From Streptomyces sp. S3(2020) (GTDB lineage: Bacteria; Actinomycetota; Actinomycetes; Streptomycetales; Streptomycetaceae): a DNA stretch of 64,000 bases. The position numbers and the translations under genes are program-made. Within the stretch, counting starts at the first letter, position 1. Every line of letters starts with the position of its first letter. The DNA lies in the NCBI RefSeq assembly GCF_013044505.1, contig NZ_JABERD010000001.1:62001-126000 (forward strand). The letters run 5' to 3'. Below, one piece after another: positions 24,341-33,381 of this stretch. The notes below the pieces were generated by a model. That model worked only from the letters and a program-made list of their open reading frames with translations. It was not told the origin of the DNA and ran no database searches.

Positions 24341-25646
24341 CGGCGTCCGGCGTGCGCAGTGCCTCGCTCAGGGGTCGGTCGAGGAGCACGAGGTCGGCGG
24401 GTTGGCCCGGGGCGACGCGACGTGGGGGGCCGCCCGGATCGGACAGTGGGGAGAGCAGGCCGGTCAGGACCGTGGCGGGTGGGACGCGTTCGGCAGGGCC
24501 CAGTACCCGTCCGGAGGGGGTGAGCCGCTGTGTCGCCGCACGGAGGCAGGCCCAGGGGTCGGGGTCCCCGTACGGGGCGTCGCTGCTCGCCGCCACCCGG
24601 ACGCCCGCCCGCAGCAGACCGGCGTACGGCCACAGGTCCGGCCGGTCCTCGGGCTCGGCGCGGTCCCAGTACGTGTCACCGCGCCGGGCCACCAGCGTCG
24701 GTTGGGTGACCACGGTGATCCCCCGCACCGCCAACTCCTCGGCGAGGGCCGCGTCGGCGACGGCACAGTGTTCGACGCGGTCGCCCCGCAGGGACCCGGC
24801 CTCGTCCAGCGCGGCCAGGGTCAGGGCGAGGGCCACACGGGTCACACAGTGCACGGCGACGGGACGGCCGGCGGTGTGGGCCCGCCGTATGCGCTCGGTG
24901 AGGTCGCCGAGGTCGGGGAGCGTGTGGTCGGCGACCACCAGCTTCACCGGGCCCACGCTCAGCCGGGGATGATCCGCCGGGCCGCTGTCGGCGGCCATCA
25001 GCATGACGTGCTGGGGGAGTTCGCCCCGCCGTACCGCGTCCGCCACGGCCGCGGCGGCCCCGTCGTCCGGGGTGGCGTCCGCGAGGTGGGTGACCCCGAG
25101 GGCGGCGAGGCGGGCGCCCACCGCCCGCAGGGACGGCGGACGGGAACCGAGCCTCTCGCGCAGCCAGGCATCGGCCCGCCACAGCAGCCCGCGCTCGACC
25201 CCGGTGTCCCCGAGCCGATCCAGCCCCGCCGAGTTGACCACCCACAGCGCACCGGAACGATGCTGCACCCGCACCGGCAGCACCCGGTTCCAGGCATCGA
25301 GGACATCCCGGTCGAGCTCGCCGTGGACCACGTCGTCGTATCCGACGGCCCGCACCCACCCGTCCTCGCCCGGCACGGCCCGCGCGACCGCCTCGGCCAG
25401 ACCGTCGCGCGACACACCGGACACGTCGAGCGACGACTCCCGCGCCGCCATGGCCGCCAGATGCAGATGATGATCGGCCAGCCCCGGAAGCAGCGCGCCC
25501 CCCTCACCCGCTACGACCAACTCGGCGTCCCCCGCCCGCAGTCGAGGCCCGATCTCCGCCACGACACCCCCACGGACCCGGCAGTCGACCGGGCGGCCCG
25601 GCCACGACCGCACCGACACGCCCCGCAGCAGCACGTCACCGCTCAT
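24294..25646 (-). CDS. amidohydrolase family protein (YtcJ/imidazolonepropionase-like)
   Basis: About 450 residues. The metal-dependent TIM barrel has LLPGLADHHLHLAAM (HxH metal site), His in PVAVHCVTR and in VEHCAVAD, and Asp in VAASSDAPYGDPDP. The C-terminal part returns to the small beta domain with PADLVLLD and RATFIAGRVVHG. It hydrolyses C-N or similar bonds of an unknown substrate. ATG at 25646 overlaps the end of the enoyl-CoA hydratase gene by 11 bases, so the two form an operon under the 26.65-kb operator region. Confidence 0.85.
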   Translation of the reverse strand: MSGDVLLRGVSVRSWPGRPVDCRVRGGVVAEIGPRLRAGDAELVVAGEGGALLPGLADHHLHLAAMAARESSLDVSGVSRDGLAEAVARAVPGEDGWVRAVGYDDVVHGELDRDVLDAWNRVLPVRVQHRSGALWVVNSAGLDRLGDTGVERGLLWRADAWLRERLGSRPPSLRAVGARLAALGVTHLADATPDDGAAAAVADAVRRGELPQHVMLMAADSGPADHPRLSVGPVKLVVADHTLPDLGDLTERIRRAHTAGRPVAVHCVTRVALALTLAALDEAGSLRGDRVEHCAVADAALAEELAVRGITVVTQPTLVARRGDTYWDRAEPEDRPDLWPYAGLLRAGVRVAASSDAPYGDPDPWACLRAATQRLTPSGRVLGPAERVPPATVLTGLLSPLSDPGGPPRRVAPGQPADLVLLDRPLSEALRTPDAGQVRATFIAGRVVHG

Positions 25647-26610
25647 GGCCGTCGATCTCGTCCACCAGCCCCCACCGCAGGGCGGTACCCGCATCCAGCC
25701 GGGCCCCGCTCAGCATCAGCCACGCCGCCCGCCACCGTCCGATCCGCCGCGGCACACTCACCGTGCCGCCCGCGCCGGGCACCAGCCCCATGGCCACCTC
25801 GGGCAGCTGGAAGAAGGCGCCCGGCGAGGCCACCACGCGCCCGGCGAACGCGGCCATCTCGATACCGGCGCCCACGGCCGCGCCCCGCACCCGGACCGTG
25901 ACCCGGTCCCGCAGACGGTCGACGAGCCGCCACGGTGCCCGGTCGAGCCGCACCAGATACGCGGCCACGAGATCGCGGGCGGTGCCGAACTCGGCCAGGT
26001 CGCCCCCGCTGCAGAACACCGGCCCCGCGCCGCCGAGTTCCACCTCCTCGACCGAGTCGTCGAGAGCGGCGATCTCCAGGGCGTCGTAGAGCTCCTCACG
26101 CATCCGGAAGGCGAACGCGTTCCGGCGCTCGGGGCGGTCCAGCAGGATCGACAGCCTGCCGCCGGTCCGCGACAGCCGGACGCACTCCCCGTCGGCGGCC
26201 GCCGTCCGCGGACCCCGTTCGGCGAGCCAGGCGGCGAACTCGGTCCCGCCCAGCAGCATCGAGTAGGCCGCCGCCTCCGCGGCCAGGGCGTCCAGGGTGC
26301 CGAGCGAGGGAGTCTGCCGCAGCAGTCTGCCCAGCGTGACGGTGGTCTGCGGGCGGCGGTCGGCGACCTCGGCCAGTGCGGCGTACGCCTGCCACGGGTC
26401 CGCCACGGGTACCGACTCGCGGTCGGGAGCGATCACCTGTGGGCCGATGAGAGTCAGCGTCAGTGCCCGGACCAGCGGCCTCAAGTGCTGCGGCGGCTGC
26501 CGCGTCGCGATCCCGACGGTGAGCGGGAGGGAGTCGGCGACCCGGGCGGCGGCCTCCGCGACACGTGCCGGATCGGCGGTGTGCCAGTCGTCGAGGTCCA
26601 CCTGTTCCAT
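25636..26610 (-). CDS. enoyl-CoA hydratase/isomerase family protein with N-terminal extension
   Basis: About 324 residues. The crotonase core starts near residue 150 (LSILLDRPERRNAF). Oxyanion-hole segments are VFCSGGDLAEFG and GAAVGAGIEMAAFA, followed by LPEVAMGLVPGAGGT, which supplies a Glu at a usual catalytic position. The first ~140 residues have no resemblance I recognise and are longer than normal for the family. First gene of a two-gene minus-strand operon facing the acyl-CoA mutase operon; ATG at 26610. Confidence 0.85.
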   Translation of the reverse strand: MEQVDLDDWHTADPARVAEAAARVADSLPLTVGIATRQPPQHLRPLVRALTLTLIGPQVIAPDRESVPVADPWQAYAALAEVADRRPQTTVTLGRLLRQTPSLGTLDALAAEAAAYSMLLGGTEFAAWLAERGPRTAAADGECVRLSRTGGRLSILLDRPERRNAFAFRMREELYDALEIAALDDSVEEVELGGAGPVFCSGGDLAEFGTARDLVAAYLVRLDRAPWRLVDRLRDRVTVRVRGAAVGAGIEMAAFAGRVVASPGAFFQLPEVAMGLVPGAGGTVSVPRRIGRWRAAWLMLSGARLDAGTALRWGLVDEIDGHER

Positions 26611-26640
26611 GCGGCGAGCGTAGACGACGGCGAGCGTGGA

Positions 26641-26676
26641 CAGGATCCGATTCTCCGTGCTGGTATTGGCATTCTC
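26641..26676. promoter_or_regulatory. two imperfect GAGAATnnnATTCTC-type sites
   Basis: CAGGATCCGATTCTC (26641-26655) and GGTATTGGCATTCTC (26662-26676) each keep a perfect ATTCTC right arm and a decayed left arm. They lie 21 bases apart in the 93-bp divergent promoter of the hydratase and mutase operons. They are the weakest members of the set. Confidence 0.5.
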
Positions 26677-26703
26677 CTTTTCTGCAAGTAGCGTATCCAC
26701 ACG

Positions 26704-28284
26704 ATGAATGACTTTGCCCAGACCTCGTCCGGAATCCCGCTCAAACCGGTCTACGGACCGGCGGACCGGGCCGTCGAGCCGCCGGCGCCGGGGGACTTCC
26801 CGTTCACGCGCGGCAATTACGCCTCCGGCTACCGGGGGCGGCTGTGGACGCTCAGGCAGTACTCGGGGTTCGGCACCGCGGAGGAGTCCAACCGCCGCTA
26901 CCGCTATCTGCTCGATCAGGGCGGCACCGGGCTGTCGGTGGCCCTGGACCTGCCCACGCAGTGCGGCTACGACTCCGACGACCCCGAGGTCAGCGAGGAG
27001 GTCGGGCGGGTCGGTGTCGCCGTCGACACCCTCGCCGACGCCGAGGTGCTCTTCGAGGGCATCCCGCTGGACCGGATCAGCACCAGCTTCACCATCAACG
27101 GGACGGCGGCGATCCTGCTCGCCTTCTACGTGGCCGCCGCCGAGCGCCGGGGTGTGCCACGGGCGAAGCTGACCGGGACCATCCAGAACGACATCCTCAA
27201 GGAGTACGCCTCCCGCGGCACCTGGATCTGGCCGCCGGAGCCGTCGCTCAGACTGATCGCCGACACCATCGAGTTCTGCGCGGCCGAGGTGCCGCGGTTC
27301 AACGCGATCTCCGTCGCCGGCGCGCACTTCCGCGACGCCGGGGCCAACGCCGTGCAGGAGATGGCGTTCACCCTCGCCGACGGGGTGACGTACTGCGACA
27401 CCGTGCTGGAACGCGGACGTATGACGATCGATCAGTTCGCCCCGCAGGTCTCCTTCTTCTTCTACACGCACGGCGATTTCTTCGAGGAGATCGCCAAGTA
27501 CCGTGCCGGGCGCAGGCGTTGGGCGACCATCGTCCGCGAGCGCTACGGGGCGGGCTCCGACAAGGCCGCGATGTTCCGCTTCGGCTGTGTCGCCGGGGGA
27601 GCCTCGCTCTACGCGCCGCAGGCCCCCAACAACACCGTCAGGGTCGCCTACGAGGCGCTGGCCTCCGTCCTCGGCGGCGTCCAGTCGATGTTCACGGCCG
27701 CCTGGGACGAGCCCTTCGCGCTGCCCAGCGAGGAGTCGGCCACGCTCGCCCTGCGCACCCAGCAGATCCTCGCCCACGAGACCGGCGTCGCCCGCGTCGC
27801 GGACCCGCTCGGCGGCTCCTACTTCGTCGAGGCGCTCACCGACGCGACCGAGGAGCGGATCGTCGAGATCATGGCGGATCTGGAGCGGCACGGCGGTATG
27901 GTCCGGGCGATCGAGGACGGCTATCTCCAGGGCCTCATCGCGGACGAGGCCTACCGCGTCCACCGGGCGGTCGAGGCGGGCGAGCGGCCCGTCATCGGGG
28001 TCAACCGGTACGTCGACGAGGACGAGCCCGCCCCCGACGTCGCCACCTACGAACTCGACGCCAAGGGCCGCGAGACCCAGCTGGAACGGCTCGCCCGGGT
28101 CAAGGCCGAACGCGACCCGGCCGCCGTCCGCACCCGCCTCGCCGCCCTCGCGCGCGCCGCCGAGGGCACCGACAACCTCATGGGCCCGCTCGTCGACTGT
28201 GCCAACGCCTACTGCACGGTCGGCGAGATGGTCACCGCCCTCAAGGACGTGTGGGGCGAGTTCCAGCAGCCGGTGGTGTTCTGA
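26704..28284 (+). CDS. B12-dependent acyl-CoA mutase, large (catalytic) subunit
   Basis: A 526-residue protein equivalent to the substrate-binding TIM barrel of methylmalonyl-CoA mutase, without the B12 domain, which is the next gene. By eye the key residues of P. shermanii mutase are kept: Tyr89 as Tyr53 (RQY), Thr195 as Thr159 (GTIQND), Arg207 as Arg171 (ASRG) and His244 as His208 (AGAHF). Isobutyryl-CoA mutases have Phe and Gln at the Tyr and Arg positions, so a substrate with a free carboxylate (methylmalonyl- or ethylmalonyl-like) is favoured. The separate-subunit layout, however, is like isobutyryl-CoA mutase. It probably carries out a carbon-skeleton step in the catabolic block. Confidence 0.9.
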   Translation: MNDFAQTSSGIPLKPVYGPADRAVEPPAPGDFPFTRGNYASGYRGRLWTLRQYSGFGTAEESNRRYRYLLDQGGTGLSVALDLPTQCGYDSDDPEVSEEVGRVGVAVDTLADAEVLFEGIPLDRISTSFTINGTAAILLAFYVAAAERRGVPRAKLTGTIQNDILKEYASRGTWIWPPEPSLRLIADTIEFCAAEVPRFNAISVAGAHFRDAGANAVQEMAFTLADGVTYCDTVLERGRMTIDQFAPQVSFFFYTHGDFFEEIAKYRAGRRRWATIVRERYGAGSDKAAMFRFGCVAGGASLYAPQAPNNTVRVAYEALASVLGGVQSMFTAAWDEPFALPSEESATLALRTQQILAHETGVARVADPLGGSYFVEALTDATEERIVEIMADLERHGGMVRAIEDGYLQGLIADEAYRVHRAVEAGERPVIGVNRYVDEDEPAPDVATYELDAKGRETQLERLARVKAERDPAAVRTRLAALARAAEGTDNLMGPLVDCANAYCTVGEMVTALKDVWGEFQQPVVF

Positions 28285-28673
28285 TGGGCACCCGGATCCT
28301 CATCGCCAAGCCCGGTCTCGACGGCCACGACCGAGGCGCGAAGATCGTCGCCCGGGCGCTGCGCGACGCCGGGTTCGAGGTCGTCTTCACCGGCATCCGG
28401 CAGAAGGTCGAGGACATCGTGGCGACCGCCGTCCAGGAGGACGTCGCGATGGTCGGCCTCAGCATGCTGTCCGGGGCGCATCTGGCGCTGACCGCCAGGA
28501 CCGTGGAGGGCCTGCGGGCCGCGGACGCCGGGGACATCACGGTCGTCGTCGGCGGCACCATCCCGCCGGCCGACGTGCCGCGCCTGAAGGCCGCGGGCGC
28601 CGCTGCCGTGTTCCCCACCGGAACACCCCTTGACGTCGTGGTGGCGGACGTACGCGCCCTCACCTCGCGCTGA
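28284..28673 (+). CDS. acyl-CoA mutase small subunit (cobalamin-binding)
   Basis: A 129-residue B12-binding domain. It has the DxHxxG motif at Asp13-Gly-His15-Asp-Arg-Gly18, whose His is the lower axial cobalt ligand, followed by MVGLSMLSGAH and VVVGGTIPPAD, which line the nucleotide tail. It overlaps the large-subunit stop by one base (TGATG), so the two subunits are coupled and should form the active holoenzyme. Confidence 0.95.
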   Translation: MGTRILIAKPGLDGHDRGAKIVARALRDAGFEVVFTGIRQKVEDIVATAVQEDVAMVGLSMLSGAHLALTARTVEGLRAADAGDITVVVGGTIPPADVPRLKAAGAAAVFPTGTPLDVVVADVRALTSR

Positions 28674-28701
28674 CCTGGAGCCCCTGACACCTGGAGGGAA
28701 C

Positions 28702-29658
28702 GTGCGGATCGGAGTCATGATCGGACCCGAGCGGGGGGACTCGGCGCGCAAGGCCGAGCGGATGCTCGCGGATGTGGAGTGGGCCGAGTCGGCCGGGATG
28801 GACACCGCCTGGATCCCCCAGGTCCCCACGGACTTCGACGCGTTGACCGCCGTGGCGCTGATGGGGACCCGGACCAGCCGCATCGAGCTGGGCACCGCCG
28901 TCGTCCCCCTCCAGGCCCAGCATCCCGTCGCCCTCGCCCGCCAGGCCCTGTCCACCCAGGCGGCCACCGGCGGCCGGCTCGCACTCGGTGTCGGCCCCTC
29001 GCACCACTGGATCGTCCAGGACATGCTCGGCCTGCCCTACGCCCGCCCGGCCGGCCTCACCCGCGACTACCTCGACGTCCTCGACGCGGCATGGCGCGGC
29101 CCCGGCCCCGTCGACGTCGAGAACCGCACCTACACCGTGCACAACCCCCTCGACCTCGCCCCCGTGGCCCCGCTGCCGATCCTCCTCGCCGCCCTCGGCC
29201 CGGTCATGCTGGCCCTCGCCGGGGAGCGTGCCGACGGAACCGTGCTGTGGATGGCCGACGAACGCGCCGTCGCCGACCATGTCGTCCCGCGCATCACGAA
29301 GGCCGCCGAGAGCGCCGGACGCCCGGCCCCCCGCGTCGTCGCCGGCATCCCGGTCTGTCTGTGCGCCCCCTCCGAGGTCGACGCCGCCCGCGAGCGGGCC
29401 AACCGGATCCTCGGCGAGGCCGAGATCTCGCCCAACTACCAGCGGCTGCTGGACTACGGCGACGCCAGGGACGTCGGCGACCTGTGCGCGGCGGGCGACG
29501 AGACGGCCATCCTCCAGCGCTTCAAGCGCTTCGCCGACGCCGGCGTCACCGACCTCTCCGTACGCCTCCTGCCCATCGGCGACGGCCGCGACGAACTGCT
29601 CGCCTCCAAGCGCCGCACCCGCGAGATGATCGCGAACCTCGCGACGGAGCTGAGGTGA
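28702..29658 (+). CDS. LLM-class (F420-dependent type) oxidoreductase
   Basis: About 318 residues from GTG 28702, with GGAGGG 5-10 bases upstream. This is a luciferase-like TIM barrel: RIGVMIGPERGDSARKAERML at the N-terminus, RIELGTAVVPLQAQHPVALARQALS, RLALGVGPSHHW and LPILLAALGPVMLALAGERADG. This subgroup in actinobacteria commonly uses F420 rather than FMN, though the cofactor is inferred. It follows the mutase genes by 28 bases and is likely a redox step or hydride transfer on an acyl-CoA intermediate. Confidence 0.88.
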   Translation: MRIGVMIGPERGDSARKAERMLADVEWAESAGMDTAWIPQVPTDFDALTAVALMGTRTSRIELGTAVVPLQAQHPVALARQALSTQAATGGRLALGVGPSHHWIVQDMLGLPYARPAGLTRDYLDVLDAAWRGPGPVDVENRTYTVHNPLDLAPVAPLPILLAALGPVMLALAGERADGTVLWMADERAVADHVVPRITKAAESAGRPAPRVVAGIPVCLCAPSEVDAARERANRILGEAEISPNYQRLLDYGDARDVGDLCAAGDETAILQRFKRFADAGVTDLSVRLLPIGDGRDELLASKRRTREMIANLATELR

Positions 29659-29864
29659 CGGGCACCGACCGCGGCTCCGGAGGCGCTGCGGAGGCGGGGC
29701 CCGGTGGGAGCGGACTTCGGGTCGGTGAGGGCGAGGGGGAGGCATCGGTTGCCGAGTCGCCTGGTGGCGAGCCTCCTGGTGCCGAGGGGATTGGCGCCGG
29801 CCGCGGGCCGCGGTGCCGGTCCCGGGCGTCGGCCGATGACCGTGCGCCTCGGCGTGCCCCTCAG

Positions 29865-30911
29865 GTGACCCCCGGCCCCCTCGCGGGCCTGCGGATCCTC
29901 GAAGTCGGTCATATCCTCGCGGGCCCGTTCGCCACCATGCTCCTCGCGGACCTCGGTGCAGAGGTCACCAAGGTCGAGCCGCCCGGCGGGGACCTCTCGC
30001 GGCAGGTCGGTGACGCCTACTTCGCCAGCATCAACCGCGGCAAGCGCAGCATCTGCCTCGACCTCGGCACGGACCAAGGACAGGAACGCCTGGGCGAGTT
30101 GGCGGCCGACGCACACGCGCTGCTGGTCAACCTGAAACCGTCGGTCATCCGGCGGCTGGGGCTGACGTACGACAGTCTGCGCCGGCACAACGAGCGGATC
30201 GTCTGCGTGGCGGTCACCGGATACGGCCTGGACGGCGGTGACGACCCGGCCTTCGACTACGTCATCCAGGCCGCCACCGGAGTCGCCGCCCTCACCGGCG
30301 ACCCCGACGGTCCGCCGACCCTGCCCGGGTACTCCTCCGTCGACAACTCCGCCGCCCTGACCGCCGCGTTGGGCCTGCTCGCCCAGATCGTGTCCGGCCG
30401 CGGCGGGCAGGTCGACGTGGCGCTGCGGGACGTGATGCTGTCCCAGCTCAACTACCGGGCGTCCGCCTACCTCAACGACGGGGTCGAGCCGCGCCGGCTG
30501 CCCTTCGGAGCGCACTCGTACTACGTGCCGGCCCAGCTGTTCCCCACGGCGGCAGGGCACTTGGCGCTGTTCATCACGCACGACGGCTTCTGGAAGACCT
30601 TCGCCGCGGAGGCCGGCATAGCGGGCTTCCCGACGATGGCCGAGCGGGCGGAGCGACGGGACGAGGTCCTCGACGCCGTCACGCGGGCGCTGAGCACCGA
30701 CACCGCCAAGGGCTGGGAGGCCCGGCTGCGGCCGCTCGGCATTCCGGCGGCGGCCGTCCGCACGCTCCCCGAGGCACTGGAGGCGACACCCGAGGTCGTC
30801 GTGCGGGCCGGCGACTACAGACTGATCGGCAGTCCCGTCAGGATCGCCGGATACGAGCCCGTCTACGGCCCGCCGCCCGCCCTGGGCTCACTCGTAGTGG
30901 ACGGTGACTGA
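29865..30911 (+). CDS. CaiB/BaiF family CoA-transferase
   Basis: About 348 residues from GTG 29865, where the family homology begins (PGPLAGLRILEVGHILAGPFATMLLADLGAEVTKVEPP). The catalytic Asp is expected in GYSSVDNSAALTAALG. The C-terminus has the usual small domain (FWKTFAAEAGIAG) and the GIPAAAVRTLPEAL segment. An upstream GTG at 29655, coupled to the LLM gene stop, would add 70 low-complexity residues rich in Gly, Glu, Ala and Arg; without a clear ribosome binding site at 29865 this cannot be decided. It moves CoA between acids. The 3' end overlaps the convergent reductase gene by 24 bases. Confidence 0.85.
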   Translation: MTPGPLAGLRILEVGHILAGPFATMLLADLGAEVTKVEPPGGDLSRQVGDAYFASINRGKRSICLDLGTDQGQERLGELAADAHALLVNLKPSVIRRLGLTYDSLRRHNERIVCVAVTGYGLDGGDDPAFDYVIQAATGVAALTGDPDGPPTLPGYSSVDNSAALTAALGLLAQIVSGRGGQVDVALRDVMLSQLNYRASAYLNDGVEPRRLPFGAHSYYVPAQLFPTAAGHLALFITHDGFWKTFAAEAGIAGFPTMAERAERRDEVLDAVTRALSTDTAKGWEARLRPLGIPAAAVRTLPEALEATPEVVVRAGDYRLIGSPVRIAGYEPVYGPPPALGSLVVDGD

Positions 30912-31880
30912 GCCCTCGTCGGGCACGCCCTGGCAGGTCAGGACATAGCCCTCGGCCACCTCGTCCTCGGTCAGCGCGTCGTTCACCCGCATGGTGGCGC
31001 TGCCCTCGGTGATCCTGGCCATGCAGGTGGCGCAGTTGCCCGCCTCGCAGGAGAAGGGCGGGGTGAGGCCGGCCCGGCGGGCGCTCTGCAGGAGCGTCTC
31101 GTTCGGGTGCTTGGCGACGGTGGCGCGCTTGGTGCCGAGGACGATCGTGACGGTGCCGTCAGCCACCGGGCGGGTCACGGGCGGCGGTTGAGGCGCTCCG
31201 CCGAACCGCTCGCTGAACACCCGGCCCGGCCCCGGCAGCACCGACTCCACCAGCTCCATGAAGGGCTCGGGCCCGCACACATACGCGTCCGCCCCGCCGT
31301 CCGCGCCGACGAACTCCCGTATCGCGTCGGCGTCGACGAGCCCCCGCTCGGCGTCGAGATGCCGCACGACGCTCAGCCGGCCCGGGAACTCCGCGGCCAG
31401 CTCGGTGAGCGCCGCGTCGAAGATGGCCGACGCCCGGTCCCGGTCGGCGCACAGCAGCCGCACCGGACGGCAGGTCGCGGCCAGCGCGCTCTTGGCGAGG
31501 GAGAGGATCGGGGTGATCCCGCTGCCGCCGCTGAAGCCGAGCAGCGGTGTCTCGGCCGGCCGCAGACAGAACAGGCCCCGCGGCTGGGTGAGTTCGACCT
31601 CGTCGCCCTCGCCGACATGGTCGTGCAGCCAGTTGGAGACCTTGCCGCCGGGGACGCGCTTGACCGTCGTCATCAGCTCGGCGTCCGTCTCCGGGGCGCT
31701 CGACATCGAGTAGGAGCGCAGCAGGTCCCTGCCGTCGACCCGGACCCGGAAGACACAGAACTGCCCTGCCTGGTAGGCGAACGGGCCGTCGTGCGGGTCG
31801 AGGACGAAGGTCCGGGCGTCGGGGGTCTCCTGGACGATCTTGACGACGGTCGCGCGCCGGAACAGGACGGGGCTCGCCAT
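30888..31880 (-). CDS. ferredoxin--NAD(P) reductase with plant-type [2Fe-2S] domain (KshB/PaaE-like)
   Basis: A 330-residue three-domain electron-transfer protein. The FAD domain has RSYSMSSAPE, and the NAD domain has LLGFSGGSGITPILSLA and the CGPEPFM motif. The C-terminal ferredoxin has four cluster cysteines in CEAGNCATC and CQGV. Relatives are 3-ketosteroid 9-alpha-hydroxylase reductase and the phenylacetyl-CoA epoxidase reductase, which feed electrons to a terminal oxygenase. No oxygenase lies in the window, so the partner must be elsewhere. Divergent from the ligase operon, sharing the palindrome at 31923. Confidence 0.9.
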   Translation of the reverse strand: MASPVLFRRATVVKIVQETPDARTFVLDPHDGPFAYQAGQFCVFRVRVDGRDLLRSYSMSSAPETDAELMTTVKRVPGGKVSNWLHDHVGEGDEVELTQPRGLFCLRPAETPLLGFSGGSGITPILSLAKSALAATCRPVRLLCADRDRASAIFDAALTELAAEFPGRLSVVRHLDAERGLVDADAIREFVGADGGADAYVCGPEPFMELVESVLPGPGRVFSERFGGAPQPPPVTRPVADGTVTIVLGTKRATVAKHPNETLLQSARRAGLTPPFSCEAGNCATCMARITEGSATMRVNDALTEDEVAEGYVLTCQGVPDEGSVTVHYE

Positions 31881-31922
31881 GGACGCCCTCCTCGGGCTCT
31901 GGTATCAAGGTTCTATCACTGC

Positions 31923-31937
31923 GAGAATACTATTCTC
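31923..31937. promoter_or_regulatory. GAGAATnnnATTCTC operator (perfect arms)
   Basis: GAGAATACTATTCTC lies between the divergent reductase gene (starts 31880) and the ligase operon (starts 31978). All twelve arm positions fit the palindrome. Confidence 0.85.
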
Positions 31938-31977
31938 ATCAGGAAGATGGGACCCTCTCAACAGGCGGGGACGAGAG

Positions 31978-33381
31978 ATGAGCGAACGGGCCGCGCTGGT
32001 CTTCGAGGACCGGGAGTACACCCTGGCCGCACTGGAGGGCCTCGCGGACGGGCTGGCCGGCGAGCTGGAGCGGCGCGGTGTGCGGGCGGGGGAGCGGGTG
32101 GCGCTCATGTCCTCCAACCGGCCCGAGTTCGTGGTCGCGGTGCGGGCCGTGTGGCGGCTCGGCGCGGCGGTCGTGCTGCTCAGCCCGGCCTGGAAGCGGG
32201 GCGAGGTCGAACACGCCCTGGAGATCACCGGGGCGACGCACGCCGTCGGTGACCATCCGGTGCTCGCGGAACTGATGCCGATGCGCCACCTGGACGAACC
32301 GATCCCACCCGGACCGGGCTCCTGCGCCTGGCCCCCCGAACAGGCCGACGCCGTCCTGGTGTTCAGCTCCGGCACGACCGGGATGCCCAAGGCCGTACGG
32401 CACACCCACGCCTCCCTCGCCGCCGCCGTACGCCACTGGCGGGACGCCCTCGGACTGACGGCACGGGACCGCATCCAGATCGCCACACCGCCCTCGCACA
32501 TCCTCGGCCTGCTCAACATCGTCACCGCGCTGGAGACGGGCGCCTGGCTGCGGCTGCACCGCCGCTTCGACCTCGACCGGCTGCTCCAGCACATCGAACT
32601 TGACCGCATCACCGTCGAGATGGCCGTCGCCCCGATCGCGCTCGCCATCGCCTCGCACCCGAAGCTGGAGTCCTACGACCTGTCCTCGCTCCGCTACATC
32701 ATGTGGGGCGCCACACCGGTCACCCCGAGCGTCGCCGAGACCGTCACCCGGCGCACCGGGGTCGGCTGGGTGCCCGCCTACGGGGCCAGCGAACTGCCCG
32801 TCATCGCCTGCAACCCGCTCGACGGGGCGCGCCTGGACACCCCGGGACGGCCCGTGCCGGGGGTGAGCGCACGGGTGGTCTCCCTGGAGACCGGGGCGCC
32901 GGTCGGGCCGGGTGAGACCGGTGAGATCGAGGTCCGCTCCGACTCCCTGATGGCCGGCTATCTGCCCGCCGAGGCGACGGCGGAAGCCCTCCATGACGGC
33001 TGGTACCGGACCGGGGACGTCGGCAGTCTCGACGCCGACGGCTGGCTGCGGCTCACCGACCGCTCCAAGGAAATGATCAAAGTGCGGGCGTTCCAGGTCG
33101 CGCCCGCGGAGGTCGAAGCCGTGCTGCACGGCCATCCCGCGGTCGCCGACTGCGCGGTGTTCGGCGTCCCCGACCCGGTCGACGGGGAGGCGGTCGTCGC
33201 GGCCGTACGGACGACCCGCCCGGTGGCGGCGGCCGAGCTCATCGACCTGGTCGGCACGCGGCTCGCCTCCTACAAACGCCCGAGCCGTGTGGAGTTCGTG
33301 CCCGAGATCCCCCGCCTGCCGTCCGGCAAGGTCCTGCGCCGGGTCCTCAAGGAGCGCCATGGATGTACGTCTGACACCTGA
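31978..33381 (+). CDS. AMP-forming acyl-CoA ligase
   Basis: About 467 residues of the ANL superfamily. The phosphate loop is VFSSGTTGMPKAVRHTH. The adenylate site has YGASELPV and YRTGDVGSLDADGWLRLTDRSKEMIK, the hinge follows in VRAFQVAPAEVEA, and the catalytic Lys is in RLPSGKVLRRVLK. It activates a carboxylic acid with ATP and CoA, presumably the entry step for the pathway substrate. ATG at 31978; its last 23 bases overlap the next gene. At 467 residues it is shorter than typical fatty-acid ligases (about 520-560), resembling compact 4-coumarate/cyclic acid ligases. Confidence 0.92.
   Translation: MSERAALVFEDREYTLAALEGLADGLAGELERRGVRAGERVALMSSNRPEFVVAVRAVWRLGAAVVLLSPAWKRGEVEHALEITGATHAVGDHPVLAELMPMRHLDEPIPPGPGSCAWPPEQADAVLVFSSGTTGMPKAVRHTHASLAAAVRHWRDALGLTARDRIQIATPPSHILGLLNIVTALETGAWLRLHRRFDLDRLLQHIELDRITVEMAVAPIALAIASHPKLESYDLSSLRYIMWGATPVTPSVAETVTRRTGVGWVPAYGASELPVIACNPLDGARLDTPGRPVPGVSARVVSLETGAPVGPGETGEIEVRSDSLMAGYLPAEATAEALHDGWYRTGDVGSLDADGWLRLTDRSKEMIKVRAFQVAPAEVEAVLHGHPAVADCAVFGVPDPVDGEAVVAAVRTTRPVAAAELIDLVGTRLASYKRPSRVEFVPEIPRLPSGKVLRRVLKERHGCTSDT

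Noticed and set aside
25636..27963. A 775-residue fusion ending in the enoyl-CoA hydratase
   Set aside because: The extra N-terminal part is antisense to the acyl-CoA mutase gene and has shadow composition. The real start is ATG 26610.
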